Below are positions 1-8,200 of a stretch of 19,929 bases of DNA, piece after piece. Position numbers and translations under genes: made by a program. The stretch lies in the NCBI GenBank assembly GCA_036821645.1, contig DAISJD010000048.1, forward strand, positions 1 to 19,929, read 5' to 3'. The first letter of the stretch is position 1. Every line of letters starts with the position of its first letter. This DNA is from DAISJD01 sp036821645 (GTDB taxonomy: Bacteria; Pseudomonadota; Alphaproteobacteria; ATCC43930; CGMCC-115725). The notes under the pieces are model-generated. The model made no database searches. It had not been told where the DNA came from and saw only the letters and a list, made by a program, of their open reading frames with translations.

Positions 1-294
1 CACCCGGCCCGCCACCCCGCGTCGATGCAGGCTTGTGGCCTTGGCCTCGGCATAAAGCGTATCGTTCAACAGGCCCGCCCGTTGGAGTTTGGCGATCAGG
101 GCCTCGATCCAGGCATTGGCTTCTGCCGGGTCGGTTCCGTGGGCCGCCGCGCTGCGCCGGACCCGTTGCTGCAACAGGCGGCTGAGATTGGCACTGGACG
201 AGGCAAAGCGCGCCAGATAGGCAAGGGCGCTCGCCTCCAGGCTTTCTGGGGTGACGGGTTTCGGCGGGGCGGCCGTTTTGCGGGGTGGACGCAT
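1..294 (-). CDS. recX: Regulatory protein RecX (N-terminal part, runs off window)
   Basis: RecX proteins bind RecA filaments in the cytoplasm and modulate recombination and the SOS response. Ninety-eight codons are visible, from an ATG at 294 down to the window edge, so the C-terminal part is missing. A basic, proline-rich start (MRPPRKTAAPPKP) is followed by ALAYLARFASSSANLSRLLQ, which matches the first three-helix repeat of alphaproteobacterial RecX (an 'A..YL.R...S..+L...L..+' pattern). The piece then continues to DTLYAEAKATSLHRRGVAGR, where the 'Y+....+L.+RG' signature is typical of the family. The start lies two bases after the stop of the O-acyltransferase gene (TAA-CC-ATG) and no Shine-Dalgarno sequence is evident, so translation may be coupled to that gene. 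recA is not visible next to it. The family call is from remembered motifs; the truncation keeps it short of certain. Confidence 0.8.
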   Translation of the reverse strand, partial: MRPPRKTAAPPKPVTPESLEASALAYLARFASSSANLSRLLQQRVRRSAAAHGTDPAEANAWIEALIAKLQRAGLLNDTLYAEAKATSLHRRGVAGRV

Positions 295-296
295 GG

Positions 297-1733
297 TTAG
301 AATTGGAAATAGATGAAGGGTTTCTGCGTGAGCGGCATCAGGGCGAGGAGGCAGGCAAGGCCGACCCCGATCAGGAACCAATGCAGGGCCGGACCGACCC
401 CCACCGTGGACAGACGGCGCGGGGCGGTCAGGCCCGATCGGGGTTTCGGGATGCCGATCAGATGGTCGATGGCGATGACGCTGAGGATCAGGATTTCCAG
501 ATGCGGGATGTGCCGATAGCCGCCGCCTGACCAGTGGACCCAGGCGTAGAGGATCCGAAGCGCGTCCGAAAAACTGGCACTGCGGAAAAACACCCAGGCC
601 ATCATGACCCAGAGTTGGGTGATGAGTACGGCCGCCACCCGCCAGCCATAGCCATCCCACACGGCGTCGGGGGCGATCCGCGTCCGCACGCCGAGCCAAA
701 GCTTGTGCAGGCAGAGCCCAAGCCCATGCAAGGCCCCCCAGACGATGAAGGTCCAGGCCGCCCCATGCCACAACCCGCCCAGCACCATGGTGATCATGAG
801 ATTGCGGTAAAAGGCAAAGCGCCCGCCGCGATTGCCGCCCAGGGAAATATAGAGATAATCGCGCAGCCAAAAAGACAAGGACATGTGCCAGCGGCGCCAG
901 AAATCGGTGAGCGAGGCCGCCGCATACGGGTAATTGAAGTTGCGGGGCAGGCGATAGCCGAAGAGCCGAGCCGAGCCGATCGCCATGGCGGAATAACCGG
1001 CAAAGTCGAAATAGATCTGACCGTAATAGGCGATCGTCGCCGTGATCAGGGCTTGGTTGTTGTATTCGCCGACCTTGTTGAAGACAGGATCGGCGATGAG
1101 CGCCATGAGATCGGCGAAGACGGCCTTATAGAGCAAACCGCGCAGGAAAAGATGCAGCCCCTGGATCTGTGCCGGGGCGAAAAATCGCGGCATCCGGCGT
1201 AGTTGCGGCATGAAGAACGAGGCGCGCACGATCGGCCCCGCAATCAATTGCGGGAAAAACGCGATGTAAAGGGCGACGTCGCTGAAGGCGCGCACGGGCG
1301 CGGTCTTACCGCGCGCAATATCGAGGACATAACTAATGGCGTGGAACGTATAAAAACTGATCCCGACGGGCAGAATGACTTGAAGTAGCGGCAGATTGCC
1401 GTTGAGACCCGCCTGTTGCAGCAGGTCGTTGACACTATTGGTAAAAAATCCCCAGTATTTAAAGAATCCCAAAACCGCAAGGTCGATCCCGATGCTGAGG
1501 GTCAGCAGGCGGCGGCGTGTGTCTCGGCCGACCGTCTCGATGGTGCGCCCCGTGGCCCAAGCGTTTGCCGTGACGAACAGCATCAAGAAGCAAAAGCGCC
1601 AATCGGTCACGGCGTAAAAGACATAGCTCATGACGGTCAGCCAGATTTTGCGCGCCCGATAGCGGGGGAGAGACCAATAGATCCCATAGACGATCAGGGT
1701 GAAGGCGGCAAAACCCAACGAGACGAAATTCAT
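297..1733 (-). CDS. MBOAT family membrane-bound O-acyltransferase (AlgI/DltB-like)
   Basis: This 478-residue polytopic inner-membrane protein belongs to the MBOAT family, whose AlgI/DltB-type members pass acyl groups, usually acetyl, across the membrane to extracytoplasmic polymers. Many hydrophobic segments span the whole length. The family core is clear: FWRRWHMSLSFWLRDYLYIS followed by LGGNR, then GGLWHGAAWTFIVWGALHG, where His323 is the expected catalytic histidine. A run before it (LFPQ-type motif, here AFFPQLIAGPIVR) is also typical of AlgI relatives. I chose the ATG at 1733 (MNFVSLGF) over an upstream in-frame codon at 1787 because an AAGG lies about 9 bases before it and the family normally begins with a membrane segment at once. 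It follows the SGNH protein gene after 84 bases on the same strand, which suggests a donor/transferase pair in one operon. The acceptor glycan is unknown. Confidence 0.9.
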   Translation of the reverse strand: MNFVSLGFAAFTLIVYGIYWSLPRYRARKIWLTVMSYVFYAVTDWRFCFLMLFVTANAWATGRTIETVGRDTRRRLLTLSIGIDLAVLGFFKYWGFFTNSVNDLLQQAGLNGNLPLLQVILPVGISFYTFHAISYVLDIARGKTAPVRAFSDVALYIAFFPQLIAGPIVRASFFMPQLRRMPRFFAPAQIQGLHLFLRGLLYKAVFADLMALIADPVFNKVGEYNNQALITATIAYYGQIYFDFAGYSAMAIGSARLFGYRLPRNFNYPYAAASLTDFWRRWHMSLSFWLRDYLYISLGGNRGGRFAFYRNLMITMVLGGLWHGAAWTFIVWGALHGLGLCLHKLWLGVRTRIAPDAVWDGYGWRVAAVLITQLWVMMAWVFFRSASFSDALRILYAWVHWSGGGYRHIPHLEILILSVIAIDHLIGIPKPRSGLTAPRRLSTVGVGPALHWFLIGVGLACLLALMPLTQKPFIYFQF

Positions 1734-1817
1734 GCGACGAAACCTTGGATCATCAACCGGATCACGCCCGGTGGACGATCCCTTCAAAGGGGAAACAGGA
1801 TGCGCGGGGCGGGGCGG

Positions 1818-3848
1818 TCATGGCAGGGTGAAACGGTGGAGCAGGGTTTGCGCCAACCATGCCGTATAAAGCGACCGGCCGCTGGCGCAGAGATGGGATC
1901 GGTCGCTCCACTGGCCGGGCGTGCTCAACTGGCGATAAAGGGCGGGGTCGAATGGCAGAAGACAAGACCGTTCCCGATGGCGGTCGCAGAAGTGCCGCGC
2001 ATAATCGATATAATGGGGAATGAGAATCGGCGGGCTGAAAAATGCGATGTCACGGGCATTGGCGGCTTTCAGTTGATCGATTTCTTCAATGAGGAATTGA
2101 CGGATCCAAGGGCTGTCGGGCGAGCGTTTCAAGGGTTTTTTAAAGGCATGCACGGATTGCTCGACCAGGGCCGGGGTCGTTGTCTGATCGAACGCCGTTT
2201 GTGCGGCACAGGGTGGCGGGTGCCAACGCGGATAGGCCGGGTTGATCGGGGCATGGTTGGCCAGAAAGCCGGGATGGAGATAATGATTGAGCAGGCTGTC
2301 GAACCCCGTGAGCGCATTGGCGAGCCGTTGACGCCAGGGGCGCCGATCCTCCGTGGCAAGCCATGTCAAGGCCCGCGTAAAGACGCGCCAATCGGCGGAA
2401 AAGGCCCGATAGTCGAGGCCCCCCTCGCTGATATTGAAGAGATGGATCGGTCCCGGCGGCAGGTCGTAATGGCCCGAGACTTCCATCAGTGTCAGGGCGG
2501 GCTGGATGTGCGTGTTTTCCAAGAGTTGCCGCAGTTGGTAATCTCGCATCAAGAGGGACATCCCCCCCCAAGAAAGCGACAGAACCTCCATCGGGTGCCC
2601 TGCCTCGGTCAAGGTGGATTCAAGGAGTACCGGGTCGACGGCATGATTGGTGAGACTGGATCCCAGTAACAGCAGCACGGGTTTATCATGGGAGCCGCGG
2701 GCGAGACTGAGGCGGATTTGTTCCACTTCAAGCGGGCGTACCCACTCCATCGCCGTCATGAAGGATGGCACCGACAGTAATGGGATCGCAAGACCGGCCA
2801 GCAGCGAGAGTCCCCGTGTCACGCTCAGCCCCCGAACGGTTGCGAGATACCGCAGCAAGAGGAAGGTTGGGATGGCAAGGGCGAGGCTGAAGCCGACAAG
2901 GCGCTGTGCTGCGGTACCGTTGTTTGACTGATTAAGCAGGATACTGCCGACCCCGAGAATAAAAACGGCGATAATAGCCGTTTGTCGGTCATATTTTTTT
3001 CTTATTATGGATCTGTAGATTAAGTAAATTAAAACAAAAATAAACTCTAGCGATAGTATTAATGATTCTTTTGTTAGCATTGTAAATTTAATATCATTAA
3101 AAAAAATGAAAAAATCTCTATTAAAATAAGCTTGTATTTTTATTAATGTTTCTTGAATTAATTTTAATGAAAATAAAAAATTTGAAATGATAATCATTAA
3201 TATTAGCGTTTTTTTGTTTACACATAATATTTTTCTGCAATAGAAAAAAAGTATATTGATTATTATCATTGCGGTAGTGATGATCGCAATTGCAGTGTTG
3301 ATATCTTTATCGATCACCAGAAGATACTGTGTGTTGACATCCGGGGGGGATCTTGTGAGGGTCGAAAAGATCAGGAAGCCTTGCCAAACGGAAAACCGCC
3401 CATCCCCCGCACGCTCGATCTCGTCATGCAGACTATGGCCCGGCCCCAACTCGCGCCAGACATCGGGGCAAAGTGGATTGAAAAGAACTGGGCCTAAGAA
3501 CGTGCAAACGGATCCAAGCGGACCGGTCTGTTGGTAGAGATGGGCTGCAACCGGTTTTTGATGGTCGCCCAGGGTTGGATCGGCAAGGGGGGTATAAAAA
3601 GCAAGGCCGCTGCGGTGGGTGAAGGGGCCGGTGATGGGGATGCGCTGATCTTCCAAGGCCCAACTGACGAGTACATGCCCGACGAAAACGATCGACAGCA
3701 TGCAAACGAGCAGCCAAATGCCAGACAATTTTATTGCATAAAATCTAATTTTATCCAAAAGAAATTCCGGCATCAGCGATTTCATGAAGGCGTAAAACAG
3801 GGGGGCGATCTTGTAGGATTCTGGTATAAGCCCCGGATCGATGGCCAT
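1818..3848 (-). CDS. Polytopic membrane protein with C-terminal SGNH hydrolase/acyltransferase-like domain
   Basis: The 676-residue product has a membrane half and a soluble half. Hydrophobic segments are seen at about residues 43-64, 184-203, 213-229, 261-281, 291-306, 317-336 and 346-362. From about residue 388 a globular domain begins with VLLLLGSSLTNHAVDP, which looks like SGNH block I with Gly396-Ser397-Ser398. It ends near residues 647-660 with WSDRSHL, where Asp649 and His652 form a block-V-like DxxH pair. This is the layout of SGNH domains that cooperate with MBOAT proteins (AlgJ/AlgX/DltD class), so I infer a role in O-acylation of a surface glycan together with the MBOAT gene just downstream. 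Asn and Gly of blocks II and III were not pinned down. The ATG at 3848 lacks a good ribosome site; M22 (3785) is an alternative. The middle of the gene (about 2985-3320) is sharply AT-rich. Specific family not recognised. Confidence 0.72.
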   Translation of the reverse strand: MAIDPGLIPESYKIAPLFYAFMKSLMPEFLLDKIRFYAIKLSGIWLLVCMLSIVFVGHVLVSWALEDQRIPITGPFTHRSGLAFYTPLADPTLGDHQKPVAAHLYQQTGPLGSVCTFLGPVLFNPLCPDVWRELGPGHSLHDEIERAGDGRFSVWQGFLIFSTLTRSPPDVNTQYLLVIDKDINTAIAIITTAMIIINILFFYCRKILCVNKKTLILMIIISNFLFSLKLIQETLIKIQAYFNRDFFIFFNDIKFTMLTKESLILSLEFIFVLIYLIYRSIIRKKYDRQTAIIAVFILGVGSILLNQSNNGTAAQRLVGFSLALAIPTFLLLRYLATVRGLSVTRGLSLLAGLAIPLLSVPSFMTAMEWVRPLEVEQIRLSLARGSHDKPVLLLLGSSLTNHAVDPVLLESTLTEAGHPMEVLSLSWGGMSLLMRDYQLRQLLENTHIQPALTLMEVSGHYDLPPGPIHLFNISEGGLDYRAFSADWRVFTRALTWLATEDRRPWRQRLANALTGFDSLLNHYLHPGFLANHAPINPAYPRWHPPPCAAQTAFDQTTTPALVEQSVHAFKKPLKRSPDSPWIRQFLIEEIDQLKAANARDIAFFSPPILIPHYIDYARHFCDRHRERSCLLPFDPALYRQLSTPGQWSDRSHLCASGRSLYTAWLAQTLLHRFTLP
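2985..3320. other. AT-rich island inside the SGNH membrane-protein gene
   Basis: About 330 bases, roughly codons 177-288 of the SGNH membrane-protein gene, are strongly AT-rich, while the bases on both sides are GC-rich like the rest of the window. The reading frame stays open through it. The encoded stretch is dominated by Ile, Phe, Leu, Lys and Asn (for example MIIINILFFYC and IYLIYRSIIRKKYD) and holds three or four of the membrane segments. No terminal inverted repeats or target duplications were seen at the edges. Confidence 0.8.
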
Positions 3849-4016
3849 AGATAGACCAGTTTTTTTTATGTGCCAAGAGTTATAATGATTGAAGTATGGT
3901 CAGTTTTACTCGTTTTTTATGTTGGTGCCGAAACGCCGTCGGACCATGGTTGCCCCGATTTCATGGCTTGAATTCATGGCGATAGCGGTTGCGGATCATG
4001 TTGGGAGAAGATGGGG
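3849..4016. promoter_or_regulatory. Divergent intergenic region with a -10-like TATAAT
   Basis: This 168-base AT-rich gap separates two divergent genes and should hold promoters for both. On the plus strand TATAAT occurs at 3881-3886, a perfect -10 match, but the bases 17 upstream are only T-rich and do not form a good -35 box. The same spot read on the minus strand gives TATAAC. A run of eight T at 3860-3867 is present. Assignment of a start site is not possible by eye. Confidence 0.35.
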
Positions 4017-4817
4017 ATGGAACCCACGGTTTTTAATGAACGACACTATGGTTTGATCAATTGGTTGGGATTTTGGACCCTTTATTTGAAAGAGGTGCGC
4101 CGGTTTCTCAATGTCTATACCCAAACGATCCTCGCCCCGATGGCGACGACGCTGCTGTATTTGGCGGTCTTTTTGCTGGCGCTCGGCGGGAAGGATCGCG
4201 TGTTCGACGGCATGAGTTACGGCAGTTTCCTCGCCCCCGGCTTGATCATGATGGCCATGACCCAGAATGCTTTTGCCAATACGTCCTCGTCGCTTGTGAT
4301 TGCCAAAGTGCAGGGCAATATCGTCGATCTTTTGATGCCGCCGCTTTCTGCGTTCGAGGTGACGATTGCGCTTGCGTTCGGCGGTGCCACGCGGGGGCTT
4401 GTGGTTGGGTGTGCCGTCGGCCTTGCCATGGTGCCGTTCGTGCCGTTGACCCCGACCCATCTTTGGGCAATCGGGTTCTACGGCTTTTTTGCGACCTTGT
4501 TTCTGTCGACGATTGGGGTTTTGGGAGGCATTTGGTCGGAAAAATTCGATCACATTGCCGCCGTGACCAACTTTATCGTGGTGCCGTTGTCTTTCCTTTC
4601 CGGCACGTTCTACACGGTCGATGCGCTGCCGGGACCCTGGGGCGTTATCGTCCATCTCGATCCGTTTTTCTATGCCATCGATGGGTTTCGCTATGGCTTT
4701 ACGGGGCAGCACGACGCCTCGCTCGCCGTTGGCATGACGGTCCTGGTACTCCTCGACGCGGCACTCTTGGCCTTGTGCTGGCGGCTTTTTGCCGTCGGGT
4801 ATAAATTGAAGGCGTAA
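4017..4817 (+). CDS. ABC-2 type transporter permease
   Basis: This is a 266-residue inner-membrane permease of the ABC-2 family, which forms the membrane channel of exporters for glycans, lipids, drugs or heme-maturation substrates. Six hydrophobic segments can be placed at roughly residues 33-53, 62-82, 105-130, 137-165, 170-192 and 235-258. The family signature near the fifth helix is evident: VPLSFLSGTFYTVDALPGPW followed by LDPFFYAIDGFRYGF. The ATG at 4017 is preferred to the in-frame ATG at 4011 because GGGAG at 4003-4007 is 9 bases from the former and only 3 from the latter. The usual partner, an ATP-binding subunit with Walker motifs, is not adjacent: the upstream gene is divergent and the next gene downstream is the large kinase. 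It must pair with an ATPase encoded elsewhere, if it is functional. Its substrate cannot be told. Confidence 0.88.
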   Translation: MEPTVFNERHYGLINWLGFWTLYLKEVRRFLNVYTQTILAPMATTLLYLAVFLLALGGKDRVFDGMSYGSFLAPGLIMMAMTQNAFANTSSSLVIAKVQGNIVDLLMPPLSAFEVTIALAFGGATRGLVVGCAVGLAMVPFVPLTPTHLWAIGFYGFFATLFLSTIGVLGGIWSEKFDHIAAVTNFIVVPLSFLSGTFYTVDALPGPWGVIVHLDPFFYAIDGFRYGFTGQHDASLAVGMTVLVLLDAALLALCWRLFAVGYKLKA

Positions 4818-5206
4818 AGCACCCCACGGTTGTTTTGCCGATCTATCTCCGGGACTGTCTGTGATGATCTTGTGTTCAGTCGACCGCTTCGGTGCGGGTG
4901 AACACAAGTTGCGTGGCACCATGCCTGAAATATGACAAAGACGATGAAATATAAGTGTATTTATCTTTCGGTCTGATCATTATTGCGTAGGTTGGAAAAC
5001 TGCGCACTAGCCTGTTTATTTACGCGCATTGTGGTCTATTGACGTTCATCATTCAGGTGATCGTGATTGAAAAATTTGATAAAGTGGCCCAAAGGCGCTT
5101 TCACTTGCAGGGCACACGCGTTAGTGTCGTATCAGGATGGTTTCGTCTGCTTTTTTAACTCTGTTGCGGCTTGCTCTGCTCCTGGGCGCCTCGTCTGGTT
5201 GGTCGC
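4818..5206. other. Intergenic region upstream of the large kinase
   Basis: This stretch of about 390 bases holds no convincing gene. It contains a strong hairpin (4869-4908) near the permease end, then an AT-rich part (about 4925-5085) that probably carries the promoter of the kinase gene. A TTGACG at 5039-5044 resembles a -35 box, but no fitting -10 was found at normal spacing. A 31-codon reading frame begins at 5137. Confidence 0.5.
4869..4908 (+). terminator. Hairpin after the permease gene, possible terminator
   Basis: CTTGTGTTCA (4869-4878) and TGAACACAAG (4899-4908) are perfect 10-base inverted repeats. Within the 20-base interior a second stem, CCGC (4884-4887) with GCGG (4894-4897), can form around TTCGGT. 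The structure lies about 50 bases after the permease stop. No T run follows it on the plus strand, and no clear one precedes it for the minus strand. It may therefore be an RNA-end protecting hairpin or an operator rather than a classical intrinsic terminator. Confidence 0.4.
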
Positions 5207-5232
5207 ATGATTTTGGTACCTGGCTTTCGTGA
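5137..5232 (+). other. Possible 31-codon leader peptide overlapping the kinase start
   Basis: An ATG at 5137, just after CAGG, opens a 31-codon frame that stops at 5230-5232, some 25 bases inside the kinase gene in another frame. The product begins MVSSAFLTLLRLALLLGASS and looks like a signal peptide or hydrophobic leader. It could couple translation to the kinase, whose own start has no clear ribosome site. It may equally be chance: it is short and has no independent support. Confidence 0.2.
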
Positions 5233-8200
5233 CTCCGACCTCATTGCCCATAATGGTCCTTGGACCTTGGTTCGAATGGTGCGTGAATCGGATGGTGTGA
5301 CGGTCCTGGTCGAACAATCGACCGGAGGGACGCTGCGCCGTGCGCTTGATCTTGCCGACCGGATCGACGATGCGGAGGCGCTTGTTCCCGTCGATCTCAT
5401 CGCCCATGACGAGGCGATCAGTTTGATCCTGAAGGATTTCCCCGGTGCAGGCCCTCTCTCTGCACTTGCCCCGGCCGGACCTGCGGGCTTGGACTGGTTT
5501 CTGCCGATCGCAATCGCCCTGACCAAGGCTGTGGGCGGTTTCCATGGCCAGCGTCTCATCCATCGCAATCTGTCGCTTCAGACGGTGTTGTGCGACCCGT
5601 CGGGGGGTATCAAGCTTGCCGGATATGGCTTGGTGCATCGACTGGGCGAGGCGGATGGCGAACTGATTGCCAATCCTGGTGCCGAGGCTGCGGCCTATAT
5701 TGCCCCGGAACAGACCGGACGCATCGCGCGGACCACCGATCATCGCAGCGATCTTTGGCAGGTGGGGGTCATTCTCTATCGGCTTTTGACGGGAAATTTC
5801 CCGTTTCAAGGGGATGATCAGGCCAAACTCTTTCATGCGATCATTGCCCTCGATCCGTCTTGGCCGGATTTCGTGCCATCGACCCTCGCCGGGATCGTGG
5901 GCCGACTGTTGGCGAAAGATCCGTCCGATCGCTATCAAAGTGCTTTTGGCCTGCGTACCGATCTCGAATCCTGTCTCGATTCGCTCAAGCGGTTCGGCAC
6001 GATCGAGCCGTTTGCGATCGGGCGTCACGACATCCCGCAAAATCTGCGCATACCCAATATCCTTTATGGGCGTGAGGCGGAACTCGTCGTTCTGGCCGAG
6101 GCTTTCGAACGTGCTTCGTCCGGCGATCGGGTGGTCTTGACGGTGGGTGGTCCCGCCGGGATCGGTAAATCTTCGCTTGCCGACGCGATCCGGGGGCGTG
6201 CCTACGATATCGGCGGCCATGTCGCGTCGGGGAAGTTCGATCTTCTTCAGCGTGCGGTTCCCTATAGTGCGATCATTCTGGCCTTGCGGGAATTGTCGCG
6301 TCAGCTCTTGGCCCTGGGCCCGGCCGCCGCGGCATGGCGGCGGCACTTGCTCTCGGCGATCGGCAGTAACGGCCAGATCATCATCAATGTCGTTCCAGAG
6401 ATGGAATTGCTGTTGGGCAAACAGCCGGAACCGCCGCAATTGGGTCTGGCCGAGGCCGATGTGCGGTTCAATCTGGTGATGCAGCAATTCATGGCGGCGC
6501 TCGCCCGGCCTGATTCGCCGCTCGTCTTGTTTCTTGACGATCTACAATGGGCGGATAGCGCCAGCCTCGAACTCATTCGGCATCTGTTGGTCACGCCGGA
6601 ACTGAAATATGTCCTGTTCATTATCGGCTATCGCGATAACGAGATCGAACCGGGCGGGGCCATCGATCGGTTTTTGGAAGAGGGGCGCGGTTGGTATCGC
6701 CAAACGTTAGGTCCTTTGCCGTCGACCGCCATTTGCCGCTTGCTGGCCGATACGCTGCATGTCGAGTTCGACGAGGTCCGCCCCCTTGCCGATCTGGTTC
6801 TGGCGAAAACCAAGGGCAATGCCTTCTTCGTCGGCGAGTTTATCAAGGCATTGGATCGTAAGGAGTTATTGCGTTTCGACGATCGTGCCGGTCGGTGGCG
6901 GTGGGATCTTGCCGCCGTGCGCAGTCAGGATGTTACCGATAATGTTTTAACCCTGGTGTCCGACCGGATCAGCAGCATGCCGTCGGTGACGGTGCGGCTC
7001 TTGGAATATGCGGCCGCCATCGGCAGCCGATTCGATCTCGATACTTTGTCCTTGGTGGTGGACCAGCCGACGGAACAGGTTTTGCGCGATTTCGGTCAGG
7101 CCATTACCGAAAGTCTGGTGATTGAGACGGAGTTGCCGGGGGAATGGCGGTTTGCCCATGATCGCATCCAAGACAGCGCCTATCAACGGATCCCGATCGA
7201 CAACCGACCGCGCCTGCATGGGCGCATCGGGTCGTTGTTGGCGGCGCGGCTCTCACCGTCACAGTTTGAAGAACGCCTGTTCGATATCGTCAATCATCTC
7301 AATATCGCCCGCAAACTGCGCCATACGAAGCAGGAACGTCAAGAACTGACGGATCTCAACTTGCGCGCTGCTCTGAAGGCCCAGGCTTCCGCCGCTTATG
7401 CCCCGGCGGGTCAATATGTGGCGATCGCCCGTGAAATGGCCGAGGGGCTTGGCGATGCCAAGGTCGATTTCGATCTCGCCTATACCTCGGCTGAGATCGC
7501 CTATCTCACGGGCGATCATGAGGCGACCGAACGGTTGGCGCGGGCGGCACTCGACCGAGCCCTCACAATTTTCGATCGGATCCAGGTGCTTGAACTCCTG
7601 ATCCAATATTACAATAGCAGCGTGCAGTACGAACCCGCCGTCTCGATCGCCCTGTTGGCGGGGATGTGGGTCGATGAAAAATTGCCGGAAAATCCCGGCA
7701 AGCTTGCCGTTCTTTGGGCGATCGTGCGGGTTGCGATGCGATTGTCCCGGTTTAGCGCGCAAGAGATCGAAAACCTGCCGGAGATGGTCGATCCGAAGAA
7801 ACGGGCGATGTTGCGCATTTGGTTGCGCACGGCTTCATCGGCCTATTTCACCAAGCCTAATCTTTTTGCCTTGATGATGCTGCGCGGGGTCGAATTATCC
7901 TTGCGCTATGGGGTGACGGCGGATTCGGCGTTCGGCTTTCAAACCTGGGGTCTCATTCAAATCACCGTCTTCGGTCGCGCGGCCGAAGCGATGAAGTTTG
8001 CCAAAATTTCGAGCTTCATCGTCAATCGGTTCCAGGCGCGGTCCATTCGGATCCGATCCAATTTTTCTTTCGCCGTCTTCATCAGTCCGTGGAAAGAACC
8101 GATCTCCTATGGGCCGCCGCGCTTTCTCGAAGGGGCGGCAGAGGCGCTTGAGACGGGGGATCTCGAATATTGGTCCTATTGTCTGTGGTGGTATTGCGCT

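Noticed and set aside
1416..2669. A 417-codon plus-strand frame
   Set aside because: Antisense to the MBOAT and SGNH genes, spans the gap between them, and shows no domain-like sequence.
3860..3867. Run of eight T considered as a terminator tail
   Set aside because: No stem precedes it and it sits at the 5' ends of two divergent genes.
3996..4922. A 308-codon minus-strand frame
   Set aside because: Antisense to the ABC-2 permease, which has clear family features and a ribosome site.
5039..5044. TTGACG as the -35 box of the kinase promoter
   Set aside because: No matching -10 box at 15-19 bases; the nearest AT-rich hexamer is about 33 bases downstream.
5132..6487. A 451-codon minus-strand frame
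   Set aside because: Antisense to the kinase N terminus. Its sequence is rich in Arg, Gln and Asp with no recognisable motif.
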